Of a DNA stretch of 64,000 bases, positions 23,233 to 32,308 are shown piece after piece (the first letter of the stretch is position 1; each line of letters starts with the position of its first letter). A program made the position numbers and the translations under genes. The stretch spans positions 990,651 through 1,054,650 of the forward strand of contig NZ_LR027842.1 of assembly GCF_900607225.1 (NCBI RefSeq), read 5' to 3'. This DNA is from [Pseudopropionibacterium] massiliense (GTDB taxonomy: Bacteria > Actinomycetota > Actinomycetes > Propionibacteriales > Propionibacteriaceae). A model generated the notes under the pieces. It was given only the letters and a program-made list of their open reading frames with translations. It searched no databases and had not been told where the DNA came from.

Positions 23233-24492
23233 GTGAACGCATTGCTCGACGACCTCTGCTGGCGTGGGCTGATCGCCCACTCGACCGACCTGGAAGCCCT
23301 CGGGGCCCACATGGATGAGGGGCCCGTCAAGTTCTACGTGGGCTTCGACCCGACGGCGCCGAGCCTGCACATGGGTAATCTCGTCCAGCTCCTGTTCGCC
23401 CGGCGGCTTCAGCAGGCCGGGCACAAGCCGCACCTGCTGGTGGGTGGAGCCACGGGACAGATCGGTGACCCCAAGGAGACGGGCGAGCGGGTGATGAACT
23501 CCCGGGAGGTCGTGGCCGGGTGGGTGGAGCGAATCCGGGCCCAGGCCGAGCGTTTCGTCTCCTTCGAGGGGGACAACGCCGCGGTGATGGTCAACAACCT
23601 CGACTGGACCGCCGGGATGTCGGTTCTCGACTTCCTCCGTGACGTCGGAAAACACTTCCCCGTGAACCGAATGCTCGCCCGCGACGTGGTGGCGCGCCGA
23701 CTGGAGTCCGGGATCAGCTACACGGAGTTCTCCTACGTGCTGCTCCAGTCGATGGACTACCGGGAGCTGTACCGTCGACACGGGGTCACCCTCCAGCATG
23801 GCGGTTCGGACCAGTGGGGAAACATCACCGCGGGGGTCGAGCTGCTCCGCAGATCCGACCAGGTGCGGGCCCACGCCCTGGCCACGCCCTTGCTCACCAA
23901 GGCCGACGGCACGAAGTTCGGCAAGACCGAGTCCGGCACCGTCTGGCTCGACCGCGAGCTGACCAGCCCCTACGCCTTCCATCAGTTCTTCCTCAACGCC
24001 GAGGACGCGAAGGTGGTCGACTACCTGAAGGTGTTCAGTTTCCGAACCCGCGAGGAGATCGAGGTACTGGAGAAGGCCACCGAGAACGAACCCCACAAGC
24101 GACTCGCGCAGAAGGCCCTCGCCGATGACATCACCGACATCGTGCACGGAATCGAGGAACGCCGGGCGGTGGTGACCGCAGCCGCGGCCCTCTTCGGGCG
24201 AGGAGATCTGTCCGGGTTGTCGGAGGAAACTCTCCGGGGAATCATGCGTGAGCTCAAGGCCCCGGAGGTGAAGCTCCCCATCTCCTTGGTGGACGCCTTC
24301 CTGGTCTCCGGGATCGTCGAGTCGAAGGCGGCGGCCAGGCGTGCTGTCCTTGAAGGCGGTGCGTACCTGAACAACGAGAAGATCACCGATCCCGAGTTCA
24401 CCCTGACGGCGGATGATCTGCTGGGCGGTCGTTGTGCGATCGTGCGCAGGGGACGCCGGACCGTCGGCGGAGTTCAGATCGGAATGGGCTGA
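23233..24492 (+). CDS. tyrS: Tyrosyl-tRNA synthetase
   Basis: This class I synthetase has 419 residues. The HIGH-type motif is PSLHMGNLVQLL near residue 40. The tyrosine-binding region contains HGGSDQWGNITAG, and the KMSKS loop is KFGKTESG. A C-terminal S4 RNA-binding domain (SLVDAFLVSGIVESKAAARRAV) is present. GTG 23233 lies six bases after a -10-like TAGGCT (23221-23226), so a leaderless message is likely. It is divergent from the zinc operon. Confidence 0.96.
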   Translation: MNALLDDLCWRGLIAHSTDLEALGAHMDEGPVKFYVGFDPTAPSLHMGNLVQLLFARRLQQAGHKPHLLVGGATGQIGDPKETGERVMNSREVVAGWVERIRAQAERFVSFEGDNAAVMVNNLDWTAGMSVLDFLRDVGKHFPVNRMLARDVVARRLESGISYTEFSYVLLQSMDYRELYRRHGVTLQHGGSDQWGNITAGVELLRRSDQVRAHALATPLLTKADGTKFGKTESGTVWLDRELTSPYAFHQFFLNAEDAKVVDYLKVFSFRTREEIEVLEKATENEPHKRLAQKALADDITDIVHGIEERRAVVTAAAALFGRGDLSGLSEETLRGIMRELKAPEVKLPISLVDAFLVSGIVESKAAARRAVLEGGAYLNNEKITDPEFTLTADDLLGGRCAIVRRGRRTVGGVQIGMG

Positions 24493-24547
24493 CGCACCGC
24501 CGATGTTCCGTAGGTACGGGCGTGGCGGATCGAACTCTGATGTGGAG

Positions 24548-24807
24548 TTGCACGGTCCGGCTCGGGCGTGTAAGGTACCTCAAGCTCTCGGGATGAACTT
24601 CCTGATAGCCCCAGTCTCGGCCATCTGAAACCGTGGCGAGTGTGCGGTCACATGGATCCCACTCAAGGCCTCGAGGAAGGATGGAGGATCCGGTTGACGG
24701 ATTGACGGAATGGGTCTAAGCTGAATGAGCTTCAGTCGCTCTGAAGCAAATTCAGATCAAACTTGATCAGGCCTTGATTTGACGATCAAAGCAAGATCGG
24801 GTAAAGT
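24548..24807 (+). promoter_or_regulatory. Three tandem rRNA-type promoters
   Basis: Three -35/-10 pairs follow each other, all with exactly 17-base spacers. They are TTGCAC/TAAGGT (24548-24553, 24571-24576), TTGACG/TAAGCT (24694-24699, 24717-24722) and TTGACG/TAAAGT (24779-24784, 24802-24807). Such arrays are typical of actinobacterial rrn operons. They lead into a T-rich leader and then a 5S fragment. Confidence 0.75.
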
Positions 24808-24959
24808 TGATCAGGTCGCCAAACACATGGGTGGCTTCCGAATTTTGAGAACTCAACAGCGTGCTTTAAGTCAATGCCATTTTTTGGGGATGGACCATTT
24901 TTTGGTTTGTTTCTTGTTTTTTCCTTTGATTGATGGCCCCTGCAGTGTGTGCGTTTTGC
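24808..24959 (+). other. rRNA operon leader (16S-type), no 16S gene behind it
   Basis: This stretch contains TTTGAGAACTCAACAGCGTG at about 24843-24862, an element of the boxA-like kind found in actinobacterial rrn leaders and spacers. Long T-runs follow (24885-24930). The GC content is far below the flanks. No 16S or 23S sequence is present anywhere, and the leader joins the middle of a 5S gene near 24960. Confidence 0.65.
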
Positions 24960-25030
24960 GGAAGTTAAGCCTCCCAGCGCTGATGGTACTGCACACGCGA
25001 GTGTGTGGGAGAGTAAGACGCCGCCGGAAC
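24960..25030 (+). rRNA. 5S rRNA, 3' part only (5' part missing)
   Basis: GGAAGTTAAGCCTCCCAGCG, then TGATGGTACTGC, GTGTGTGGGAGAGTAAGACG and CCGCCGG match the 3' two-thirds of bacterial 5S rRNA. Helix IV/V is intact, as is the 3' strand of helix I. The first about 40 bases are absent, so helix I and helix III cannot form. It is therefore a non-functional remnant unless the join is artefactual. GC-rich hairpins follow at about 25046-25076. Confidence 0.85.
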
Positions 25031-25196
25031 ACCACCATCACAGCCCCCCGGGGAAACACACCACCCCCCCGGGGGCACACCCATATACGCGGACGTGAAG
25101 GTCCAGCTCTCGTGGTGCGAATTGATTTTTGGTGTCAGAACCCCACGAGGCGTGGTGAAAGTTGGGTTCCCCGGAGCGCTTTGGGAGAATCGGGTC

Positions 25197-26453
25197 ATGG
25201 CTTTTGAAGGAAAATCCCCGAGGGGTGGTGCCCGGGGAGAGCACCACGGCCGGCGTCGAGGTTCTCGCGATCGACAGGACACCGCCAGATTCGGGGGCCG
25301 CGCCGGGGAAACCGGGCGCGGCGGCGGGGGGAGCGATCGCAAGCGACAGGAAGGTCGCGATCGAGCACCATGGCACCAAGGCGGACGGCGCGATGATCGT
25401 GGTTTGCGTCGCGGGGAGAAGCAAGGGGATGGGGCTTCTCACAGCACCTTGAGGAAGGGGCGTTTCAAGCAGGGGGAGGCGGATGAGAAGCGCGAGCTGC
25501 GCGCATACCGCGATGCCCGGGGCGGGCAGACGAACCGTCGTGACTCCGGCGGTAGGGGAAATCGCGAGGATGAGGAGCGACGCGTACCAAAACCGGGAAC
25601 GGCTCCAGCGCAGAACGAACCTCCCACGCCCGAGAATTTTGACGAGACCCTGCTGCCCGCCAGTGTGCGTGCCGAGCTGAAAGGTCTGCCGAAGGACCTG
25701 GCAAGCACGGTGGGGGCACACATCCTGGCAGCAGGCGAGTTGGTGGACGTCGATCCCGAACTGGCCTATCGACATGCAGAGGCCGCGCGAAGGCGGGCCG
25801 GACGGTTGTCGGTGGTTCGGGAGGCCGCAGCTGAGACGGCTTACATGGCTGGGCACTACGACATCGCGCTGAGAGAGTTTCGAGCCATCAGACGGATGAA
25901 CGGGGGGGATGAGCTCCTGCCTGTTCTCGCGGATTGTGAACGTGCCCTTGGAAGGCATCGTGAGGCACTCGATCTGCTCGCCACCCTGGATCCGGGAACG
26001 AAGAAGCTGGGGCTTCGCATCGAGTGCATTCTCGTCGAGGCGGGAGTGCGCAACGATCTCGGTCAGCGAGGTGAGGCATTGCGGCTGCTGAAAGCGGCGA
26101 TATCCCATCAGATCGGCCCGAAAGCCGCGCAGGCTCGCCTGCGTTACGCCTACGCTGACCTGCTGGAGCGCGAAGGACGGGTTGACGCTGCCAGGGAATG
26201 GTTCGATTCGGCAGCTCGGCTGGATCCCGCGGGACAGCTCGATGTCGCGGAGCGGATCGCGGCTCTCGACGGGGTCACCCTACCCGAGGACTTCGAGCTG
26301 GTTTTCTCGGCCGAGGAAGATCCGGAGGCAGATGACGAGAAGACCGAAGTGGTTGACATGGAAGATGCGATCGAAACCCGAACGATCGACTTGGTCTCTC
26401 CGGAGGAAGAAATCGCCGAGGTTCTCGCGGACATCGATGGGAGCCGGGAGTGA
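25197..26453 (+). CDS. TPR-repeat protein (Rv1691-like position) with charged N-terminus
   Basis: The protein has 418 residues. The first about 145 are Arg/Gly/Asp/Glu-rich and look disordered. From about residue 165 come helical TPR-like pairs (LAYRHAEAARRRAGRLSVVREAAAETAYMAG). The C-terminus is acidic. ATG 25197 has GGGAG upstream; the longer frame from 25095 overlaps the post-5S hairpins and is less likely. The order tyrS-TPR-HAD-small-tlyA-nadK-recN matches that in Mycobacterium, where this protein has no firm function. A scaffold role is the only guess. Confidence 0.75.
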   Translation: MAFEGKSPRGGARGEHHGRRRGSRDRQDTARFGGRAGETGRGGGGSDRKRQEGRDRAPWHQGGRRDDRGLRRGEKQGDGASHSTLRKGRFKQGEADEKRELRAYRDARGGQTNRRDSGGRGNREDEERRVPKPGTAPAQNEPPTPENFDETLLPASVRAELKGLPKDLASTVGAHILAAGELVDVDPELAYRHAEAARRRAGRLSVVREAAAETAYMAGHYDIALREFRAIRRMNGGDELLPVLADCERALGRHREALDLLATLDPGTKKLGLRIECILVEAGVRNDLGQRGEALRLLKAAISHQIGPKAAQARLRYAYADLLEREGRVDAAREWFDSAARLDPAGQLDVAERIAALDGVTLPEDFELVFSAEEDPEADDEKTEVVDMEDAIETRTIDLVSPEEEIAEVLADIDGSRE

Positions 26454-27439
26454 CGGCACTGATCTCGGATCATGACGCTGCCCTGTTCGATCTCGACGGA
26501 GTGATTTATCTCGGTCCGAATGCCATCGATGGGGTGACCGAATCGCTGGCGCAGCTGCGCGAGAGAGGAACCAGACTCGGTTTCGTCACCAACAACGCGG
26601 CCCGCACTCCGGCTGCCGTGGCCGAGCACCTTCGGGAGCTCGGGATCCGGGCGGATGACTCGGATGTGGTCAACTCGACCCAGGCCACGGTTCGCATGCT
26701 ACGGGAGGAACTCCCGGCGGGGGCGAAGGTGTTGGTGGTCGGCACCGACGCGCTCGCATCCCAGCTCGCCGAAGGGGGGTTCGTGCCGGTCTCGACCCTG
26801 GAGGAGAACCCGGTGGCCGTGGTGCAGGGTTACCATCCGCAGCTTCCCTGGGGACTGTTGGAGCTCGGCGCCATCGCCATCCAGAAAGGCGCGGCGTGGT
26901 TTGCCACGAACCCGGACCAGACCCGCCCGACCGAGCGTGGAATTCTGCCAGGCTGCGGTGCCCAGGTCGATCTGATAGCGGAGTGTGTTGGTTTCCGGCC
27001 GCCGATGGCAGGCAAACCGTTTCGGCCGCTCCTCGACGAGACCGTGCTGCGTCTCGAGGCACAACACCCGATCTTCGTCGGCGACCGCATCGACACGGAC
27101 ATCGTCGGCGCGGGAAACGTCCGTATGGACTCGCTCTTCGTGTTCACGGGAGCGCACGGCAAGTACGACCTCGCCGAGGCCGACCCCATCGGTCGTCCCA
27201 CCCACATCGGCTATGACATCTCGGCCCTGCTGGCGCCGGCCCGTGAGGCGGAGATCATCGGAAACGGGTTCCGCTGCGGGGCTGCGGAGGCATGGATGAT
27301 AGATGGCAGGGTCGTCGCGGACGTCGTCCCGGGGGATATCGAAGGACAGCTCGATCTGCTGTGGTGCGTGCTGCACGCCATCTGGAGATTCAACGCCGAT
27401 GGCACCGAACTGCTGGCGAAGCTGGACCTGTTGCGATGA
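26450..27439 (+). CDS. HAD superfamily subfamily IIA phosphatase (NagD-like)
   Basis: The protein has 329 residues. Motif I is LFDLDGVIYLG, with nucleophile Asp. Motif II is FVTNNAART, and motif III/IV appears as GKPFRPLL and FVGDRIDTDIVGA. The C2-type cap in the middle marks the NagD/PNPase-like branch acting on sugar or glycerol phosphates. GTG 26450 overlaps the TPR gene stop. The exact substrate is not readable. It also overlaps the next small gene. Confidence 0.88.
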   Translation: MTALISDHDAALFDLDGVIYLGPNAIDGVTESLAQLRERGTRLGFVTNNAARTPAAVAEHLRELGIRADDSDVVNSTQATVRMLREELPAGAKVLVVGTDALASQLAEGGFVPVSTLEENPVAVVQGYHPQLPWGLLELGAIAIQKGAAWFATNPDQTRPTERGILPGCGAQVDLIAECVGFRPPMAGKPFRPLLDETVLRLEAQHPIFVGDRIDTDIVGAGNVRMDSLFVFTGAHGKYDLAEADPIGRPTHIGYDISALLAPAREAEIIGNGFRCGAAEAWMIDGRVVADVVPGDIEGQLDLLWCVLHAIWRFNADGTELLAKLDLLR

Positions 27440-27645
27440 CCAGACCCACTCCTCGCGACGTCGCCCCGGGCGGTGCGCAACGCCTACAGGCCATAGAAGG
27501 AGCACTGGCAGGAATCGACGCCCTGGGGGAGCTGCCGGTCGACGAAGCTTTTGCTCGCCTGGAAGCGGCTCACCAGGTGCTCGCCGATGTCCTCAACCCT
27601 GGGCCGGGGCGGCGGGAAGAACCCGGACCCGGGACGATCCGGTGA
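27436..27645 (+). CDS. Small conserved-position protein of unknown function
   Basis: The protein has 69 residues. ATG 27436 overlaps the HAD phosphatase stop, and its own stop overlaps the tlyA start. The core LQAIEGALAGIDALGELPVDEAFARLEAAHQVL forms two amphipathic helices, and the ends are Pro/Arg-rich. A small gene in this slot (Rv1693 position) is common in actinobacteria. No function is known to me. Confidence 0.65.
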   Translation: MTRPTPRDVAPGGAQRLQAIEGALAGIDALGELPVDEAFARLEAAHQVLADVLNPGPGRREEPGPGTIR

Positions 27646-28379
27646 GGTTGGACCGGGCCCTCGTCGCCCGCGGCCTGGCGCGTTCCCGTACCCAGGCCAC
27701 CCGATTGGTGGCTGAGGGCCGGGTCAGGGTGGCCGGGACCGTTGCGCGGAAACCGGCGATGAACGTCAACGCCGTGACCGAGATTTCCGCCGATCCCGAG
27801 AAGTGGGTTTCCCGTGCGGCCCACAAGCTCCTGGGAGCGGTCGAGGAATCCGGAACCCTCTTGCACGGGCGCGTACTTGATGCAGGGGCATCGACCGGGG
27901 GATTCACACAGGTGGCGCTGGAGCACGGCGCGGAAGTGGTCTACGCCGTCGACGTCGGGCATCACCAACTGGCCGAGCCGATCCGTTCCGAATCACGTGT
28001 CCGGGTCCGGGAGGGGTTGAACCTGCGCGACCTCACCCTCGCCGATCTGGACGGCCAACCCGTCGACGTCGTGATCGGGGATGTCTCCTTCATCTCCCTG
28101 AAACTCCTGCTGCCATCGCTCCTCGGGATCCTTCACCCCAGGGGCGTCGCGCTTCTGCTGGTGAAGCCGCAGTTCGAGGTGGGGCGGGAACGTCTCGGCG
28201 CGGGCGGGGTGGTCCGTGAGCCCCGGCTGCGCGAGGAAACCGTGGAAGCCGTGGTTGAGGCCGCCGACGTCCTCGGGTGGGGCTGCGACTGGCGTGGCCC
28301 CAGCCGGTTGCCAGGGGCGGGCGGCAACCAGGAGTTCTTCATTCGATTGTGCTCGATTCGCGGTGCTCACTACCCTTGA
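27642..28379 (+). CDS. tlyA: TlyA-family rRNA 2'-O-methyltransferase
   Basis: The protein has 245 residues. The S4 domain comes first (RLDRALVARGLARSRTQATR), followed by a RrmJ-type methyltransferase fold with SAM motif GRVLDAGASTGGFTQVAL and the K-D-K-E-like residues (VIGDVSFISL, LLVKPQFE). It methylates 16S and 23S rRNA riboses and underlies capreomycin sensitivity in mycobacteria. GTG 27642 is chosen because it aligns with the family start and overlaps the previous stop. The stop overlaps the nadK start. Confidence 0.93.
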   Translation: MRLDRALVARGLARSRTQATRLVAEGRVRVAGTVARKPAMNVNAVTEISADPEKWVSRAAHKLLGAVEESGTLLHGRVLDAGASTGGFTQVALEHGAEVVYAVDVGHHQLAEPIRSESRVRVREGLNLRDLTLADLDGQPVDVVIGDVSFISLKLLLPSLLGILHPRGVALLLVKPQFEVGRERLGAGGVVREPRLREETVEAVVEAADVLGWGCDWRGPSRLPGAGGNQEFFIRLCSIRGAHYP

Positions 28380-29272
28380 TGATCGTGGAAACCCGAACCG
28401 TTGCCGTGCTGCTGCACCCGGAACGTCCCGAAGCCCTGGATGCGGCAACGGCTTTCATGAGCCAGATGCCCGGTTTCAGGTTCCTGAGCTTTTCCGATGA
28501 CGTGGATCGCCTGAGGGAACTCGTTCCCGGAGCGGACCCCGAGCCCATCGACGGGAAACCGGCGGAGCTGGCGGTCGTCTTCGGGGGGGATGGCACTCTT
28601 CTGCGGGCCGCGGAATGGGCCCAGCCCCTCGACGTTCCGCTACTGGGCGTCAACCTCGGGCACGTGGGTTTCCTGGCGGAGCTGGAAACCTCGGACCTCA
28701 CATCGCTACCGCAGGCGGTGATCGACGGGCGCTACGAAACCGAGCAGCGCCTGGTCCTGCGGGTCGAGGTGGCCAACGCATCCGGGAGGATCCTGTGGTC
28801 CTCGTTCGCCGTCAACGAGGTGTCGCTGGAGAAACTGATGCGGGAGAAGATGCTGAACGTCCTCGTGCACGTCGACGCCCATCCGCTCTCCCGGTGGGGA
28901 TGTGACGGGGTGTTGGTGGCCACGCCCACCGGATCCACCGCCTACGCGTTTTCGGGCGGCGGACCCGTCGTGTGGCCCGAGGTGCAGGCGATGCTGCTGG
29001 TGCCGCTGTCCGCCCATGCCCTGTTCAACAGGCCCATGGTGCTCTCCCCTGACTCGCACGTCTCCCTCGAGCTGGGCGGTCCCGTACCGCAGGGCATCAT
29101 CTGGTGCGACGGCAGGCGCAGCTTCGAGGTGGGGCCCGGGCAGCGGGTGGCGATCAGGGCCAGCGGGCATCCGCTGCGCCTGGCGCGGCTCTCCGAGCAG
29201 CCGTTCACGACGAGGCTGGTGCGGAAGTTCAAGCTGCCGATCGACGGCTGGCGGCGCCCACCCCGGAGGTGA
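28379..29272 (+). CDS. nadK: NAD kinase
   Basis: The protein has 297 residues and phosphorylates NAD to NADP. The GGDGT motif is in LAVVFGGDGTLLRAAEW. The NE/D motif is in FAVNEVSLEKL, and the glycine-rich TPTGSTAYAFSGGGP follows. ATG 28379 overlaps the tlyA stop. A GTG at 28385 is an alternative, eight bases after a -10-like TACCCT. The gene is part of the tlyA-nadK-recN run. Confidence 0.95.
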   Translation: MIVETRTVAVLLHPERPEALDAATAFMSQMPGFRFLSFSDDVDRLRELVPGADPEPIDGKPAELAVVFGGDGTLLRAAEWAQPLDVPLLGVNLGHVGFLAELETSDLTSLPQAVIDGRYETEQRLVLRVEVANASGRILWSSFAVNEVSLEKLMREKMLNVLVHVDAHPLSRWGCDGVLVATPTGSTAYAFSGGGPVVWPEVQAMLLVPLSAHALFNRPMVLSPDSHVSLELGGPVPQGIIWCDGRRSFEVGPGQRVAIRASGHPLRLARLSEQPFTTRLVRKFKLPIDGWRRPPRR

Positions 29273-29274
29273 AC

Positions 29275-30966
29275 ATGCTGACAGAGCTTCGTTTGAACTC
29301 GCTCGGGGTGGTGGCGGAGGCCGTCCTGCCGCTGGGGCCCGGGCTCACCGCCCTGACGGGAGAAACCGGTGCCGGCAAGACGATGATCGTCGCGGGACTC
29401 GGCCTGCTGCTGGGGGCCAGGGCCGACGCGTCGCTGGTCAGGAACGGGCAGGACAGGGCGCTCGTGCAGGGGCGTTGGGAGGTCGGTGAAGACACGGCCG
29501 AGGCGGTCGAGGCCCTCGGGGGTGACCTCGACGACGGGGTGGAGCTCGTCACCCTCCGGCGGATCTCCTCCCAGGGACGTTCCCGCGCCACGATCGGTGG
29601 GGCGCAGGTCCCCGTCTCCACCGTGGCCGATCTGCTTGCCGACCTGGCAACGATCCACGGCCAGTCCGAACAGACCCGGCTCTCCACCCCGGAGAGGCAG
29701 AGGGAGCTGCTCGACGCTTTCGCGGTACCGGCGGCGCTGGAGGACTACCGCCGGGACTTCGCCGAGCACCGCCGGATCACCGAGGAGCTCGCGGAGCTCG
29801 AGGCCGAGGCGATGAACCGGGCACGGGAGATCGATGTGCTGCGTTTCGGGCTGGAGGAGATCGCGGCCATCAACCCCCGGGAGGGGGAGGACGAGGCCTT
29901 GGCCGCGGAGGCGGTGCGCCTGGCCGACGCGGACGACCTCAAGGCCCTGGCGATGACCGCGCGGATCGCGTTGAGCGGATCGGAGGAGGATCTCGACGCC
30001 CCCAACGTGCTCGGGCTGCTCGGGGCCGCACGCAAGGCCCTCGCGGCGCTCGCCGAACGCGACCCGGACGCCACGGACCTGGCGCGGCGCCTCGCCGAGA
30101 CTAACTACCTGCTCACGGACCTCGCCCAGGACGTTGCCGGCCATGCCGAGGACCTCGTCGCCGACCCGCTCAGGCAGGAGGCCGTCGCCGATCGCCGCGG
30201 CCAGCTCGCGACCCTGACCCGCAAGTACGGCAACGACGTCGCGGAGGTGCTCGAATGGGCGGGGCGGGCAACCGAGCGGCTGGCCGAACTCGACGGGGCC
30301 GACGACCGGATCGAGGAGCTGCGGGAAAGGGCCGCTGTTCTCGACGAGGCCCTCGACGCCGCGGCGGACGGGATCTCCCGGGACCGCAGGGAAGCGGCCA
30401 GCAGGTTGGCGGAACTCGCATCCTCCGAGCTGAAGGCCCTGGCGATGCCACACGCCAGGCTGGAGTTCGCCGTCACGAAGGCCCCGCGCGGCCCCCACGG
30501 CGCGGACCGGGTCGAGCTGGTGTTCACCGCCAACCCCGGTTCCGCCCCGGGCCCGCTGGGAAAGGTCGCATCCGGTGGGGAACTCTCCCGCGTCCGACTG
30601 GCGCTCGAGGTGGTGCTCGCGGGCCAGTCCCCGGGACACACCTTCGTCTTCGACGAGGTGGACGCAGGGGTCGGCGGTGCCGTCGGCCTGGAGATCGGCA
30701 GGAGACTCAAAAAGCTGGCCGCGGACGGCCAGGTGATCGTGGTGACCCACCTGGCGCAGGTGGCGGCGTTCGCCGATCAGCACTTCGTGATCGCCAAATC
30801 CAGCGACGGGCAGGTCACGACCTCGGACGTCACCCCCCTCGGTGAGGGGGAACGCGCCGCCGAACTGGCCCGGATGATGAGCGGCAGCGGGGACTCCGAG
30901 GCCGGGCTGAGGCACGCGGAGGAACTGATCAGGAGCGCACGCGCCGGATGCAGCCGGATAGGATGA
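29275..30966 (+). CDS. recN: DNA repair protein RecN
   Basis: This SMC-like ATPase of 563 residues acts in double-strand break repair. Walker A is TGETGAGKTMIV near residue 33. A long coiled-coil pair spans about 150-360, and the ABC signature LGKVASGGELSRVRLAL with Walker B HTFVFDEVDAGVGG lies in the C-terminal half. GGAGGTGAAC is the SD for ATG 29275. No SOS box is seen immediately upstream, since the gene is inside an operon. Confidence 0.95.
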   Translation: MLTELRLNSLGVVAEAVLPLGPGLTALTGETGAGKTMIVAGLGLLLGARADASLVRNGQDRALVQGRWEVGEDTAEAVEALGGDLDDGVELVTLRRISSQGRSRATIGGAQVPVSTVADLLADLATIHGQSEQTRLSTPERQRELLDAFAVPAALEDYRRDFAEHRRITEELAELEAEAMNRAREIDVLRFGLEEIAAINPREGEDEALAAEAVRLADADDLKALAMTARIALSGSEEDLDAPNVLGLLGAARKALAALAERDPDATDLARRLAETNYLLTDLAQDVAGHAEDLVADPLRQEAVADRRGQLATLTRKYGNDVAEVLEWAGRATERLAELDGADDRIEELRERAAVLDEALDAAADGISRDRREAASRLAELASSELKALAMPHARLEFAVTKAPRGPHGADRVELVFTANPGSAPGPLGKVASGGELSRVRLALEVVLAGQSPGHTFVFDEVDAGVGGAVGLEIGRRLKKLAADGQVIVVTHLAQVAAFADQHFVIAKSSDGQVTTSDVTPLGEGERAAELARMMSGSGDSEAGLRHAEELIRSARAGCSRIG

Positions 30967-30972
30967 GCAGGC

Positions 30973-31542
30973 ATGAGCCGCGCACTGATCGTCGTCGACG
31001 TCCAACGTGATTTCTGCGAGGGAGGGGCCCTCGCCGTGGCCGGTGGTGCGGCGGTGGCCGGGGGAATCAACCGGCTGCTGTCGGGGGATCACGGCTACGA
31101 CGTGGTGGTCGCCACCCGGGACCACCACGTGGATCCGGGCGGGCATTTCAGCGAATCCCCGGACTTCAAGGACTCCTGGCCCCCGCACTGCGTCGCCGGT
31201 ACGCCCGGTGCGCAGCAGCATCCCGCGTTGGTCTTCACGGGGTGGGACGGCCTGTTCCTGAAGGGGCGCAACGAGGCAGCCTACTCCGGTTTCGAGGGAA
31301 CCGACGAGGCCACCGGTGAACCCCTGGCGGATTTCCTGAGGAAACGCGGCGTGACCGAGGTCGATGTCTGCGGAATAGCCACCGACCACTGCGTCAACGC
31401 CACCGCACGTGACGCCGCCGCTGCTGGTTTCGGAACCACCGTGTTGATCGACCTGACTGCCGCGGTACGCCCTGAGGTCGTGGCGGATCTGATGAAGGAA
31501 TGGGCTGACGCCGGTCTGCGGGTGCGTGAGGCCATGCCGTGA
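30973..31542 (+). CDS. pncA: Nicotinamidase (isochorismatase-like hydrolase)
   Basis: The enzyme has 189 residues and converts nicotinamide to nicotinate for NAD salvage. The catalytic triad is visible as Asp9 (VVDVQRDF), Lys97 (FLKGRN) and Cys140 (CGIATDHCVNATA). The metal site is D50-H52-H58 (ATRDHHVDPGGHF). It follows recN by six bases, so it is probably co-transcribed, and it sits near nadK, another NAD gene. It would also activate pyrazinamide if expressed. Confidence 0.92.
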   Translation: MSRALIVVDVQRDFCEGGALAVAGGAAVAGGINRLLSGDHGYDVVVATRDHHVDPGGHFSESPDFKDSWPPHCVAGTPGAQQHPALVFTGWDGLFLKGRNEAAYSGFEGTDEATGEPLADFLRKRGVTEVDVCGIATDHCVNATARDAAAAGFGTTVLIDLTAAVRPEVVADLMKEWADAGLRVREAMP

Positions 31543-32308
31543 CGGTGAAACGATGCGTCACGACAACGGAACCGAAATTGGCAAGGAGGGGTTTTCCTCA
31601 GAGCGAAAAGCTGAACCGGGTCGAAGGTCAGGACTTTTGCTGATTGGTCTGCACGATCCAGCGGTGGTTGGCGGAAAGAAAATGCGCGGACAAATTCGGT
31701 GCACACAGCCCCGTGAGACGTAGCAGGACGAAAATCGGTTCTCCCGACATCGAGAATGTGGCATTGTTCTTCACCCGGGAATCATGTGGATCAGCGGACA
31801 GCATCCTTGCCGAGGCCGGTGCGGAGAAGGGCCCCGGCGCCACTGTCGCTCGCTCCGAACGCGTGTGCCAACCGAACCCTCCCGGCGCCGAACCTCATCC
31901 GGTGCAGTCCCGCCGGGGCCTTCGGAAGGTGAAACACGGCCGTTTCGGTGATCCACTGGGCATGTCACCCGCAGATCCAGTGCTTCCTCGTTCCATGACC
32001 CGGTCACCCGCCACCGCGATGTTCCTCCTCGCCCATGCGTCTCCGCCCTCTCGCGGGTGGCGACACGATTGCTTCTCGCAGCGTCCGGTGACCCACATCA
32101 GGCAGCCGGACACGCCTCCGACAACGATTCCCCGGGCATGGACGAACCGGCTTCGACATCCCTGCTTCCACGATGTGAACGGATCCGCGCCTGTGGAGTC
32201 GAAAGGGCTCCATCCGGGGAAGCCTCTGGGCTATCCAGACGGGCTCGTGATGGTATAGCGTAACTCTTGTGCGTGGCATCGGGCTGCGCGAAACAGAGGG
32301 GAAGATAA
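31543..32308. other. 766-base stretch without a recognisable gene
   Basis: Several short frames exist on both strands, but their composition is Pro/Arg/Ser-rich with no domain-like pattern. The first 240 bases are clearly less GC-rich than the neighbours. I find no tRNA, riboswitch core, RNase P or IS ends. The last about 60 bases should hold the promoter of the secreted protein, with a possible -10 TATAGC at about 32255. GAGGGGAAG is its SD. Confidence 0.5.

Noticed and set aside
31644-32258. A 204-codon frame in the gap after pncA
   Set aside because: Composition is Pro/Arg/Ser-rich with no start signal, no hydrophobic core pattern and equal-quality frames on the other strand.
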